In this document: piece after piece, positions 8,386-17,486 of the stretch
How positions within the stretch are numbered: the first letter of the stretch is position 1
Layout of the letters: every line of letters starts with the position of its first letter
DNA from: Chara braunii
Taxonomy: Eukaryota; Streptophyta; Charophyceae; Charales; Characeae
Reading direction: 5' to 3'
NCBI GenBank assembly: GCA_003427395.1
Contig: BFEA01000939.1
Coordinates: forward strand, 309,369 to 330,727
DNA length: 21,359 bases
Notes under the pieces: model-generated
Seen by the model: only the letters and a program-made list of their open reading frames with translations
Told to the model about the DNA's origin: nothing
Database searches by the model: none
Made by a program: the position numbers and the translations under genes

Positions 8386-9865
8386 TGTGTGGAGGGGTAT
8401 CGTTGATAACTCGGGGAGATACGATGTCGGAAACGGTGCACTCCTCGTGACCGTCCATCATGATAGGTGGAGGGCGCTCATAAGGACGTCCGGCGAAGCG
8501 CTCAGACGGTCTGCGATAAGGACACAGCAAGGAGACGTGGTAAACATCGTGTACGTGAGCCCGTCGAAGGTAATCAGGTAGCTTCACACGGAAGTTGACC
8601 GGACTAGCAGCAGTATGAGAACCGATGGCCTGAAGGATGCGGCATGGACCAAAGAAACGATGCATGAACTTGTGGAGCGTATTCTCTTCAAGCTGCAAGT
8701 AGTGTGCGTCGACGAGCAGATTGTCACCGACTTTGAGTCGATGATCCATTCGTGATCGGTTTGCTCTTGTGGCCATGCGAATCTGGGAGTCGGCTGGACT
8801 CTCGTGTCCGCGCTTCATAATCGCCGCCATGTGGGTGATCCAGTCGTCAAGCGCAGGACAACGAGTGTCTGGGCGCAACCGCGATGGTCGTAGGAAGTCC
8901 GCAGGTACGCGAGGGTGGTAGTCGAGGTCGCAATAAAATGGCGGCATCCCCGTGGCTGGCGAAATAGTGTGGTTGTACGCAATCTCCGCGTGGGCTAAGT
9001 GTAAGTCCCACTGCTGGTTATCCTGAACAAACTTTCAGAGGATATTACCAAGAGTTTTATTGGTGACCTCGGTCTGACCATCCGTCTGAGGGTGGTAAGA
9101 CGATGAGAAGCGGAGTTGGGATCCGTACACCTCGTGTAGACGTCGCTAGAATGTGCTGCTAAAGCGCAGGTCACAGTCAAAGATAATGCTCTGAGGTAAG
9201 TTGTGATCTCTTACGACTCGGTCGAAGATAATGTCGATGAAATTACGAGGGCTAATGTAATAGCAGCACGGGACAAAACTTGCACGCTTCGTGAAGCGAT
9301 CGACGACGACCAAGATAGCATCATGGCCGCGCTCAGTGGGTAGGCGGAAGGGACCAATAAAATTCATCGAGATGGACTGCCAACGACCCTCGATTATGGG
9401 TAAGGGCTAAAATAACCCATACAGAAGGTGGTTCGCACTGTTCACCTCCTGGCAAGTAGGACACTCCTGGATGTAGGCTTTGACGAAGTCCTTGGACTTT
9501 GGTCAGACGTATAGGTGGCAAACACGAGCCAACGTCTTGTGGAAGCCCATATGACCACCAGTTGCCTGGTCATGGAACTCTGCTACAGCCTCGATGCGGA
9601 GCTGTCCGGTAGAGGGAACGCAGATACGTGGTTCTAGTTGACCAGATCTGTCATGCCAGTACACGAGACCGTTTTCGCCGAGGGAGTATGACGGAACGCC
9701 GGAACGGTCTTGCCACTCCACAGTGTCGGGTGGATTACGTGATAATCTGGGCAGCCTGTGACGATACTGAGTGCGACATGCGTCGATCACCGATTGATCA
9801 ACAGTGGTGATGGAGATGGCAGCAAGATGGATGGGTTCCTGATTATGATCAAGACGGTAGGACAA
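8386..9865 (-). pseudogene. integrase domain, inactivated
   Basis: All parts lie in one frame, broken by stops. The N-terminal zinc-binding region has the HHCC pattern (His near FHDQATGGHMGFH, then CPTC). The catalytic core follows: the first acidic position reads SMNFIGP, where the family has Asp (the Asn codon is at 9362-9364). The second Asp is kept in IIFDCDLRF and the Glu is kept in HPQTDGQTEV. The C-terminal part (KVGDNLLVDA to FFGPCRILQ and HDVYHVSLL) is the conserved beta-barrel segment before the chromodomain. In-frame stops lie at 9503, 9407, 9146 (all at positions where Trp is expected) and 9035. The loss of one catalytic Asp and four stops means no active enzyme. Confidence 0.85.
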
Positions 9866-10467
9866 GGCATCGGCGACGCGGTTCCTTTCACTCTTGATGG
9901 GATGAGTGCTGAAACTGAATTCGGATCAGTCACGTCACCAACGTGTCTGTCGAGAAGAAAGTTTGGGCTTCGTGACGAAAGCCTGGACAACTGAGTTGCG
10001 CGCGCGCACAGTGAAGGGCGCCCCGTGCAGGTAATGACACCAATGTCGGGTAGCATAAACTATTGCGAGAACCTCACGTTCATCAGAAGTATAGTTTATC
10101 TCTGTAGGCAGTAGCTGACGGGAGTAGAAGGCGATCGGGCGATCGCCAGCACGAGTATCGATAGTCCCATCCTCCGCGATGGGCGGGGAGTAAGTAACGA
10201 GAGGACTGTCAGTGGACAGAAGTGGTGGGGGGGTAGGCGTCAGTCGAGAAGCGGTGTCGGCAGGAGGAGAGGGGAAGGAGGAACATGAGGATAAGGTGAA
10301 TCGGGAGGAGAGGGAAACACCTGAGAAAGTGCAGCTCCTACTGCAAAATCTGACGCATCAGTGATGACGATGAAGGGGCGAGCAAAATCGGGGAGGCGAA
10401 GAACCGGCGCACAAATCACCGCCTTCTTGAGGGCGCGAAAGACGTCCTCGCACAGGGGTGTCCAAAC
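9866..10467 (-). pseudogene. RNase H domain, frameshifted
   Basis: The domain begins directly after the stop at 10468 with WTPLCEDVFRALK, the usual RT-RNase H connection. ITDASDFAVGAAL carries the first catalytic Asp. A proline/serine-rich insertion and a frameshift near 10250-10290 follow, then PIAFYSRQLLPTE and YTSDEREVLAIV with the catalytic Glu, and HWCHYLHG. At the third acidic position, where TDH or TDN is usual, the sequence reads RARN. Two TGA stops at 9935 and 9926 sit beside RW, where Trp is plausible. The role of the domain is to remove the RNA strand during reverse transcription. Confidence 0.75.
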
Positions 10468-11345
10468 TCACGGCGGGTTCTTCCGGAGGAGGGTGGAGGT
10501 AAGGACGTAGGAATACCTAGCATATCCCTGGATGAAATTACTATAGTAACTATTGAGGCCTAGAAAACTGCGAAGTTGCTTGACGGATGTGGGGACAGGC
10601 CACTCCACAACAGCAGTGATCTGCGTGTCGTCAATGTGGAAACCCTGGTCAGACACATGGTGTGTTAGGAAGTTCACTTTACGCTGGGCAAAGCAGCACT
10701 TACTAAGCTTGGCATAGAAGTCATGTTTGAGTAACTTGAAGCATTGTAGGACATCGCGGAGGTGTCTGAGATGGTCTTCTAAGGTACGACTGTAGACCAA
10801 GAAATTGTTCAGGTATACAAGAACGTATTCTTCAAGAATATCCCTAAAGATGTCGTTCATCACCATCTGGAAGGTGGCGGGTGCATTGGTGAAGCCGAAT
10901 GGCATCACCGTGAACTCGTAGTGGCCGAAGCGCGACCGGAAAGCGGTCTTCGGCTGATCCTCTGTGGCTACGCAGATCTGGTGGTAGCCGCTATGAAGAT
11001 CGATCTTCGTGAAGAAGCGGTTGTCTGCCAGACGGTCAAACACCTCACCCGCGCTAGGCATGGGATAGTTGTTTTTAACCGTGTAACAGTTAAGGTCGTG
11101 GTAGTCAACGTAGAGGCGAAAAGTTATGCCCGCTTTGCGAGCAAAGAGGACGGGTGCACCCCAAGGGGAGTTACTGGGTTTAATGAAACCCAGTCGAAGG
11201 AGCTCCTCAAGCTGACGCTTGAGTTCCGTCACCTCTGGAATCGAGAGTCGATAGGGTATCTGATGGTGGACACGATAATCAGGCACGATCTAGATAGAAT
11301 GCTCAACACCGCGCATCGGAGGGATCCCGTTGTATGAGAAATATG
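10468..11345 (-). pseudogene. reverse transcriptase domain with altered YxDD box
   Basis: This is the longest intact stretch of the element, about 270 residues without a stop. Fingers and palm motifs appear in order: VTELKRQLEELLRLGFIKPS, SPWGAPVLFARK, LYVDYHDLN, the first catalytic Asp in FTKIDLHSGYHQI, TAFRSRFGHYEFTVMPFG, and NAPATFQMVMN. The catalytic box reads YLNN (10804-10815) where Ty3/gypsy enzymes have YLDD, so both metal-binding Asp are Asn and the enzyme would be inactive. RSFLGLNSYYSNFI is the thumb and connection. A TAG at 11290 interrupts the linker before the domain, and a TGA at 10468 ends the run. Confidence 0.9.
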
Positions 11346-12541
11346 GGGGGAAAACATCACGATACTCTTGAATCAACTCGCAAACAGCGGACTCTAGGTC
11401 GACTGTGAACCGCATGAGTTCCTCAACGTCTGCGTCAGCACGAGATGTATGGGTGGACTCGGCAGTAAACGGCGTAGGAACCTAGGATGTCAAGGGGGTA
11501 TCCACAGGCTGAGGGGTGGATGTAGAGATGGGAGCCGCGAAGATGGAGGAAGGGTCAGGAGGATCGGGCTGCAATGAGATGAGCACAACCTCGGGACAGA
11601 GGGGATCATAGCCAAGAAGATCCATGACGTTCACTGAGTAGAATGTGACGTCCTCCTGTCATATGAAATGAGCAAACTGACGAGGAGAAGTGAAGGTGAT
11701 CGTCTGGGTGGGACCCAGAGGGACGAGGGTTCTGGGGAGGTAGGTCTGGAGGGGTGTCGCCCGTGGTTCCAATGAAGGGGATTCGATGGGTTTGACCACA
11801 CTTCGTTTTGAGAACGAGTGTCTCAGTCGCCCATTCGGCCTTTCTGCCACGGAACCGGCGAGATCAGGGAGTGTCAAGGATAAAGTCGTACCCAGTCTCC
11901 AGCACGTCGAAGTATACGGAGGAATCGTAGCGCCGAGGCACCTAGGTACTATCCGGTGGCTGGAGGGTTAGGAAGAAGTGGAGGTCAAGGACCGTCTGAT
12001 CGAAGAAGCGTTGCGCCTTGTTATCTCCGAGGGTAACGGAGATAGTAGAGCAAGACCCGAAGGTACCTAGGCGAGCTTCCTCAACCACGCGAGGGTGAAC
12101 GAAGTCTCCCTACGAGCGAGAGTCCCATAAAGCGCGGTACACCCTCGTAGATGTCCCCAGGGGAATAGGGATGATGAGGAGGGTGCAATCAGGGTCAGAG
12201 AGCAGAGCGAGAAGACGACACAGGATGTTTACGTGCCTCGTGAGTCGCTCTTGGCGAGCCTGAAGGATGCTCAAATCCAGAAGAGATGACACAACGTCAT
12301 CGCGAGTCGCCAGCTCGGCACTACGGCGAGCTGTGCGAATGGCACGACGTGTCGAAAGTTTCGGAGGGGAAGGAGTAGATGCGGCGGTTTGCTGTGGGGC
12401 AGACGGTACCTCGACAGACGGTGGGGCAGAGGGAATTGCGTCTGTCGTGTCCTAAGGATCCTCTAGTGGGGTAGCCAAAGGGGCAAATCGTGACTCAGTG
12501 GTCGGGAAACCCGCTACGTGCGAGGCCTCAGCAGTACACTA
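11346..12541 (-). pseudogene. protease and linker region, heavily degraded
   Basis: The minus-strand frame from about 12470 to 11860 contains a retropepsin-like stretch: RALWDSRS, a stop, then GDFVHPRVVEEARL. The active-site triplet DSG or DTG appears as DSR. Further on, YDFILDTP resembles the conserved Ty3 protease end (YDVILGMPW-like), with a TGA at 11864 in place of the expected Trp. The reading then shifts by one base near 11850 into the frame that leads to RT. Stops lie at 12539, 12452, 12110, 11942, 11864, 11659 and 11482. The part from 11850 to 11350 is a linker without a recognised domain. Identification as protease rests on position and the short motif. Confidence 0.6.
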
Positions 12542-12552
12542 CATCGTGGCTA

Positions 12553-13640
12553 GCTGGGTGGGGCTGGCCATGTGGGGCTGGGGGGGGACTGAGATCGACG
12601 CTGACGAGAAATGTCAGCATAGTGTCGATCGAGGGTGGTATGGTATGGACACCGTAAGGAGGTGTGTCCATCCTGGCGGCAACGAAGGCAGCCGCAACGG
12701 GCCTTGAGGGTGGCGCGCTCCTCAAGAGATAGAGCTCCGCGAGGAGGAACAAAACCATGCGGGAGGTCTATCTGAGGAACCGTGATCGTGTGGGCGTCAG
12801 TCTGTGAAACCCGATCGCGCGCACGATCTATGGCGGACATGACCATCTGCAGGCGCTCAGCTACCGGGACAGTGTCGTCATCCAAGTGATATTGGATGAC
12901 ATCTCGGAACTCGATGTCCTCGGGGGCGTCCCCAAGGGTAGGGTCAAGCTCGGCCGAGGTGTCCTCGCCGTACTCTAGAGAACTGTAACACTGAGAGAAT
13001 GGCACTCCAGGTCGAGCTGGTTGGTGAAAGCGGCCGGCAAAGGAGGATCGACCGCGAGTAGCACCGTGTGACCTGGTGGCGGCAGCGGTAGATCGCGAAG
13101 AAGATAGGGCGTCGGAAAAACAATTCCGCATTTTCTGGTACTGTCGAGCAGCCTCGTAGGTCTGCTCTGAGGAGGCAAAGCTCTGTCGCCAGAGCTCGAT
13201 GCAGTAGTCAATCGGAAGACTGACTACGAACCTGTTGGTCAAAAGGACCTCAGGTAGGAGTACCTCATCGCAAATGACTTGAAATGAGGCGAGTGTCCTG
13301 AAACACTCTGATGTGATGCTCAAGATCGGCTGGTGCGGAGGAACCGCGCCACTGCGTCTGGGTGACCCAATCTAAGGCGTCGATCGCATCGTGGAGAGTG
13401 TCGTAGCGGTTATGGAGGGACGCGGTGAAATCCACGAGAGTAGGAGCCTCACCTGCGCGAGAACGATGGGAATAATAGTTCTCCTATGAGGAGAACACAC
13501 TGCCTGGCAATTTAGTTGCGAGCGGGGAGCACCACAACGCCTTACTAGTGTTAGTTAGTGTGAGTGCACGTGTGGCAGCCTGCAACCAGTGCGACACATG
13601 TATTGTACCATCGAAGTCGGGTATATTCGTCAGACGCGAA
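12553..13640 (-). pseudogene. gag capsid and nucleocapsid region
   Basis: The capsid-like part starts with IPDFDGTIHVSHWLQAAT at about 13620, continues to a TAG at 13484 and changes frame near 13290 before FQVICDEVLLPEVLL. An Arg/Ser-rich segment (SSSRSTAAATRSHGATRGR) and an acidic stretch follow. A single zinc knuckle then reads CLRCRQDGHTSLRC, an exact C-X2-C-X4-H-X4-C pattern that binds genomic RNA in retroelement nucleocapsids. The region ends at a TAG at 12550. The protein would form the virus-like particle; here it is broken by a stop and a frameshift. Confidence 0.75.
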
Positions 13641-14745
13641 AGGGTGGGACCGCTGTGCTGACGGCGAGGGGAGAGGGTTTGATGGGTCTGCCCTACAGCG
13701 GCAGATGTCGGGGCCGAGGTAGAGGTCGAAGTGGTGGCAAGCTCAGAGTCAGGGCTGCTGGTGGAAGGTCGAGCAGACGTGGAGGCAACTGTCGCAGGTA
13801 GGAGGGTAGAGGGGGGGGAGTCGATCGAGGGAAATGAGCCGGCAAGATAGAGGTAGGAGGGGCGGTATAGGAAGAAGAAGGGTGAGCAGCCTATGAAGGG
13901 TGAGGCTGTCTCAGGGAGAGAATCTCTGCCTAGAGTTGCGCCACGGTGGCCTTTAGGGTAGCCACCCGCTAGCTGCGTCGGATCGGAGGTGGAGGAGGCG
14001 GAGAGAGTACCCTAGCGGGAGGAGGGAGAACTCTGGGCCGTAGTGTTGCGACCGGTGCATGAAGCTGGGAAGCAACACCGGGGTGGGTAGATGAAACTGT
14101 CTGGCCAGATATCGGTATCTGGGCGACAGCACCTACGGCAGTGGCCGAAGCGGCAGGGGCGGCGGGAGCGGCGGGGGCCAATGACTGTGCCGCAACAGAC
14201 GGTATGGTCTGAGCGGCATCAGCACTCACCACTGCGGAGGGGGAGTGCTGGACCTGGCCCGTGGAGGAGGACGAACCACCACGTCTCTGTCCCTGGAGTC
14301 GTCGAGAGTCGGACTCTAAGCCGGTAGGGGATGGGGTTTGGGAACGGTGGGGAGAGCGATAAGGAGAACCCTTGAGGCGGTAAACTTCAAGGGCGAGCGC
14401 ATTCACTTGCCTCTCCAGGGGTGCAAGCGCATTGAGTCGCGCTTGTAGAGGTGCAAGAACAGACGCAAGAACAGCGTGAAGGTCCGTGGGGTCCACAGAG
14501 TGCTGACCCTGGACCGTCGGGTGGGTGGGCGCATGAGAGACAAAGGGCGCCACGACGATCTCCTCTACTATAGTTTCGTTCGTGGGTGGTGGACGCATGG
14601 GGGTAGACATGGCGGAAGATGGAGAAAAAGGTGGGAAAGGAGATGGGTTATGGCGTGGGGATAGGGGACCACCGGTGAGAGGGAGGGAACCGCGGGAGCG
14701 GAGTGGGTAATCATGAGTTGGCTCACTCTGTAACCGGCCGGTCAC
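13641..14745 (-). pseudogene. gag N-terminal region, proline/serine/alanine-rich with coiled coil
   Basis: The frame is open from at least 14845 down to a TAG at 13969. No ATG appears before 14608-14610, so the start is uncertain: the upstream LDPNDYFLLERIRATISRV looks like coding sequence. A leucine heptad region, LHAVLASVLAPLQARLNAL, followed by ERQVNALALEVYRLKG, is likely a coiled coil. It is followed by a Ser-rich and Ala/Pro-rich low-complexity segment. Beyond the TAG at 13969 the same frame continues (VATLKATVAQL, stop, AEILSLRQ) with TAGs at 13930 and 13891, then shifts frame near 13815 into a Ser/Thr/Pro-rich linker that leads to the capsid part. Assignment to gag is by position in the element and by continuity with the zinc-knuckle region. 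Confidence 0.6.
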
Positions 14746-14843
14746 GCGTGAGATGGTGGCGCGAATCCGCTCGAGGAGAAAGTAGTCATTCGGGTCCAGG
14801 GTGCCCGACGGGGGGAGGCGGGAGAGTAGGGTGGTTATGAGAA

Positions 14844-14878
14844 CCCTAAGCCCTAGAGAAACCCTAAGAAAACCCTAA
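14844..14878. promoter_or_regulatory. cluster of telo-box motifs upstream of gag
   Basis: AAACCCTAA occurs twice (14859-14867 and 14870-14878), with CCCTAAG at 14844 and CCCTAG at 14851. On the minus strand they read TTAGGGTTT, just before the gag frame. In plants this telo-box is a known promoter and Polycomb-recruitment motif; any activity here is inference. Confidence 0.4.
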
Positions 14879-15073
14879 TCGGGGCTTGGGTGGTTAGGGT
14901 AGCGTAGCGGCGACCTAATCAAGAAAAGAAGATAGTAATCATGAAGGGGAGGGGGAGAGAAAATAAAATAAACAGTGAAATTTCGAGATAACAATAAAAG
15001 AAAATAAATAATAAAAATAAATAAATAAATAAATAAACAAAAGGTGAGAAGAGAAAGAATACTTATTTTTTTA

Positions 15074-15440
15074 GAATTTTTGGCAGCATTTTCCTACCCG
15101 AACGGAGTCACAAAGGTGCAAAGAGGAAGGAGAGACTAAAAGAAGCACACTAAGTTTTACAATGTCGCAAATGATAATTTTTAGAAAAATAAATAAATAA
15201 GTAGATGAGGGGGTAAAGAGAAACGAAGTGTTGGGTTTTCTCAAAAAAATTGGCAGCATTTCGTTACCCCCATGAGGTCGAAGTGTGCCGTCAAGAAGAA
15301 AGACTAAGTAAAATTAGAAAATTTTGTCAGCACTTCGCTACCCCGAAGGTGTCAAAATGTGCTCAAAAAGACTAAGTAAGAGAAAAAAAACAGAAAATTT
15401 TGGCAACACTTCATTACCCCCACAGGGTCAAAATGTGTGC
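15074..15440 (-). repeat. four diverged copies of a leader motif
   Basis: Copies at about 15074-15120, 15242-15290, 15317-15363 and 15393-15440 share, on the plus strand, AATTTTGGCAGCACTTCG followed by TTACCCCCA, then GGTCAAAATGTGC. AGACTAAGTAA follows at least two of them. They lie in the 5' leader between the PBS and gag, where packaging and dimerisation signals are expected, so a structural RNA role is possible but not shown. The surrounding 14900-15960 is AT-rich and then purine-rich, and I see no gene in it. Confidence 0.7.
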
Positions 15441-16001
15441 CGAAAGCAAGAATGACAAAATCCTAACCAGATTTCAGGGTGCTGCAAAGAAATTCAGATT
15501 TTCATAATAAATTAAATTAAATTAAATTAGAAAATGAGAAAAGAAGTTGGGGAATAAGATAATTCGATTTTTTTTTTTTAAAGAGGAAATATAAATCAAA
15601 AAGAAAGATAAAAAGAAGAAAAACAAAAAAAAATCAAAGTTGGTGGGGGGGGGATGAAAAAGTAAAAAATAAATGAGAGAAATAGGTGAGAAAGAAAAAA
15701 AGAGTGGAGAGGGAGATGGGGGAAATTATGGGGTAACCGTTGTAGTTAGGGGGGGGGGAAGGGAGAGAAGGGTGGTAGAATGGGAAAGAAGAATACAGAA
15801 AAGGTGGAGAGGAGTAGATGAGATTAGTAGAAGATGGTGAGTGGGGAGGAGAGGAAAGAAAAAGGTTGTGGAAGATGAGTGAAGGTGGAGGTAGGAGGAA
15901 AGTGTAGTGGTAGGGTTAAAAAAGATGATTAGATGATGTGGGGGGAGGGGGAGAAAAGGGGTTGGGGGAGAGCAGGCTAGTGGGTAGGATGCTAATACCG
16001 A

Positions 16002-16163
16002 GCTCTTGGGTGACCAAGAGCAAAGCACTACCAAGATCCACAGGATCTTGGCCTTCAAGATGTTGCTGGCCTGATGCCACTGCAAAAAAAAAAATTCTCG
16101 GGTGGCCGGAGATCTTGATCAGCCACCCAGATGGCACTGTAGTGCAGCCCCCTAGCCAGGGGG
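16002..16163. other. cluster of four perfect short hairpins
   Basis: GCTCTTGG/CCAAGAGC (16002-16021) closes a GTGA loop of the GNRA type. CCAAGATCC/GGATCTTGG (16031-16051) closes a 3-nt loop. GGGTGGC/GCCACCC spans 16100-16128, and CCCCCT/AGGGGG spans 16148-16163. Parts of the segment also repeat directly: CTTCAAGAT to CACTGCA occurs at about 16053-16083 and again at 16165-16203. It could be a folded RNA or a foldback element inserted in the leader. Confidence 0.6.
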
Positions 16164-16315
16164 GTCTTCAAGATCCATAGCAAGCTGCCAAGTGGCACTG
16201 CAGAGAGGCAGAACACAGCCACGTGCGCAGGCGGCAACACCCACCACCCGACATGGGGCGAGAAGGGGGCAAACAATTGTCTTCCCGCACGCTGCCCGTT
16301 GCTCGCTGACGAGGC

Positions 16316-16338
16316 GGGGGGGGGGGGGGGGGGGGGGG
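16316..16338. repeat. G homopolymer of 23
   Basis: There are 23 consecutive G residues, preceded by GAGGC and followed by AGGGG. Its length is probably unreliable in short-read assembly. Confidence 0.9.
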
Positions 16339-16403
16339 AGGGGTAGGGGTAAATAGTTGTTGTGGCACTTCTCAGCAGCAGCAAGCCACAGTATAAGCTC
16401 ACA

Positions 16404-16560
16404 TTGTGGCTTTGGCCAGTGTGTTAAGGCACTGGCCATGCACGCGCATGAGCCTGTCTCTTATACACATCTAGATGTGTATAAGAGACAGGTGTGTTAA
16501 GGCACTGGCCATGCACGCGCATGAGCAGCAGCTGCCCAGGTTCAAACCCTAGCAGCTGCA
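16404..16560 (+). mobile_element. tRNA-Leu/Ser-like element (SINE candidate), split by adapter artefact
   Basis: TGGCCAGTGTGTTAAGGC resembles the box A of type II tRNAs (Leu or Ser), and AGGTTCAAACCC at about 16539 matches box B. GCAGCTGC brackets the box B. There is no credible anticodon arm, so it is not a working tRNA. A 38-bp adapter and a duplicated 35 bp lie between the two boxes in the assembly. Once that artefact is discounted the box spacing becomes tRNA-like. Confidence 0.45.
16454..16491. other. Nextera mate-pair junction adapter (assembly artefact)
   Basis: CTGTCTCTTATACACATCT (16454-16472) is the Tn5 mosaic-end transposase adapter and is immediately followed by its reverse complement (16473-16491). 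Together they make the 38-bp palindromic junction adapter of Nextera mate-pair libraries. The 35 bp before it (16419-16453) are repeated exactly after it (16492-16526). A translated peptide here contains SYTHLDVYKRQ, the well-known adapter-derived false peptide. Confidence 0.97.
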
Positions 16561-16757
16561 ACATCCCAGATCTTGAATGATATAATCCAGGAGCGGGGCG
16601 CAGCAGCGGGGCAGGGGGGCCGCATGGCGTGCGCGTGCGTGCGGTGGCCTTGGCCTTGGCCTGCGCACGCGTCATGACGGCAGTTCCCCTTTTTTGCCAC
16701 GTGTCAGCCTCTGCACGTTCACCTTTTTTGCAGTTGTTTCACCATTTTCGCCGTGCG

Positions 16758-16995
16758 CCGTTAGGATCAAGACGAAGGGTTAAGGGGGAGAGATGAACAT
16801 GGAGTTGGAAGGGACAGCGCAGTTCCGACGTGGACTCAACACGCATGTATTCCAAAAGTGCAGAATGAAGAATGATCTCAAAAACATACAACAGTTGGGG
16901 TATACCCCCAGCGGACTAACTGGATTGGACTGGACTGGCCTGGTACCGACAGTGGTACCGGGCAGGAGTGGACTGGACTGGAATAGTACACGGCC
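16758..16995 (-). repeat. truncated extra copy of the chromovirus LTR
   Basis: From AGGATCAAGACGAAGGGTT to AGTACACGGCC this matches both LTRs closely, but it lacks the first 30 bp (with the 9-bp inverted repeat) and the last 120 bp. It is bracketed by a direct repeat of about 33 bp of leader sequence, TTTTTTGCAGTTGTTTC at 16724-16756 and TTTTTCGCAGTTGTTTC at 16997-17030. Confidence 0.75.
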
Positions 16996-17116
16996 CGTTT
17001 TTCGCAGTTGTTTCGTTGTTTCCGCCCTGCAAAACCCTGAAAATCCCGCTATCTGGATTACACCGATTTCTCCCTGTTACGGGAGGGTGGGGGGGGTGGA
17101 GTGGGGACCGTTCCCA

Positions 17117-17127
17117 CTCTGATACCA
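17117..17127 (-). other. primer-binding site for initiator tRNA-Met
   Basis: On the minus strand the sequence is TGGTATCAGAG, the complement of the 3' end of plant initiator tRNA-Met and the usual PBS of plant Ty3/gypsy and Ty1/copia elements. It lies one base from the LTR end, in the correct orientation for the minus-strand element. Confidence 0.8.
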
Positions 17128-17128
17128 G

Positions 17129-17486
17129 TGTGACGGACCCACCGGGATGGCGGTCCGTCAGGATCAAGACGAAGGGTTGAGGGGGAGAGATGGGCATGGA
17201 GTTGGACGGGACAGCGCAACTCTGACGCGGACTCAACATGCACGTACTCCAAAAGTGCAGAATAAAGAATGATATGAAAAACAGACAACAGTTGGGGTAT
17301 ACCCCCAGCGGACTGGCTGGACTGGACTAGACTGGCCTGGTACCGACAGTGGTATTGGGGAGGACTGGACTGGCTGGAACAGTACACGGCCTGTGGGGTC
17401 AAGCCACGGCCTGGTCCCACAGGCCGAGCTAGCAAATAGCCGAATAGGCCCTGGCTGCAGGCCAGGGCAGATGGAGGCTCCCTGCA
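17129..17486 (-). repeat. 5' LTR of the chromovirus
   Basis: This is the partner of 6779-7138, with the same ends (TGTGACGG to CTGCA) and the same 9-bp inverted repeat near the PBS side. Differences are scattered substitutions and one or two short indels. The PBS beside it fixes it as the 5' LTR on the minus strand. Confidence 0.75.

Larger units (their letters stand above)
6779..17486 (-). mobile_element. degenerate Ty3/gypsy chromovirus LTR retrotransposon
   Basis: Two LTR-like sequences (6779-7138 and 17129-17486), both beginning TGTGACGG and ending CTGCA on the plus strand, flank minus-strand remnants in the order gag, protease, reverse transcriptase, RNase H, integrase, chromodomain. 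This is the Ty3/gypsy order with a chromovirus tail. An initiator-tRNA-Met primer-binding site lies one base inside the right LTR, as expected for the minus strand. The flanking pentamers GCCAT (6774-6778) and TCCAT (17487-17491) agree at four of five positions and may be a decayed target-site duplication. The two LTRs agree at roughly nine positions in ten by eye, so the insertion is old. No good polypurine tract is visible beside the left LTR, and the leader holds extra material. It is therefore possible, though less likely, that the LTRs and the gag-pol remnants come from different insertions. Confidence 0.65.

Noticed and set aside
9035-13971. Reassigned TAG codon (for example to glutamine, as in some ulvophyte algae)
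   Set aside because: TGA stops are also present, Trp positions are hit, the active-site Asp are changed to Asn, and frames are broken by indels. Decay explains all of this, and one code change does not.
16424-16675. 83-residue minus-strand frame containing SYTHLDVYKRQ
   Set aside because: It is translated from the mate-pair adapter and is an artefact.
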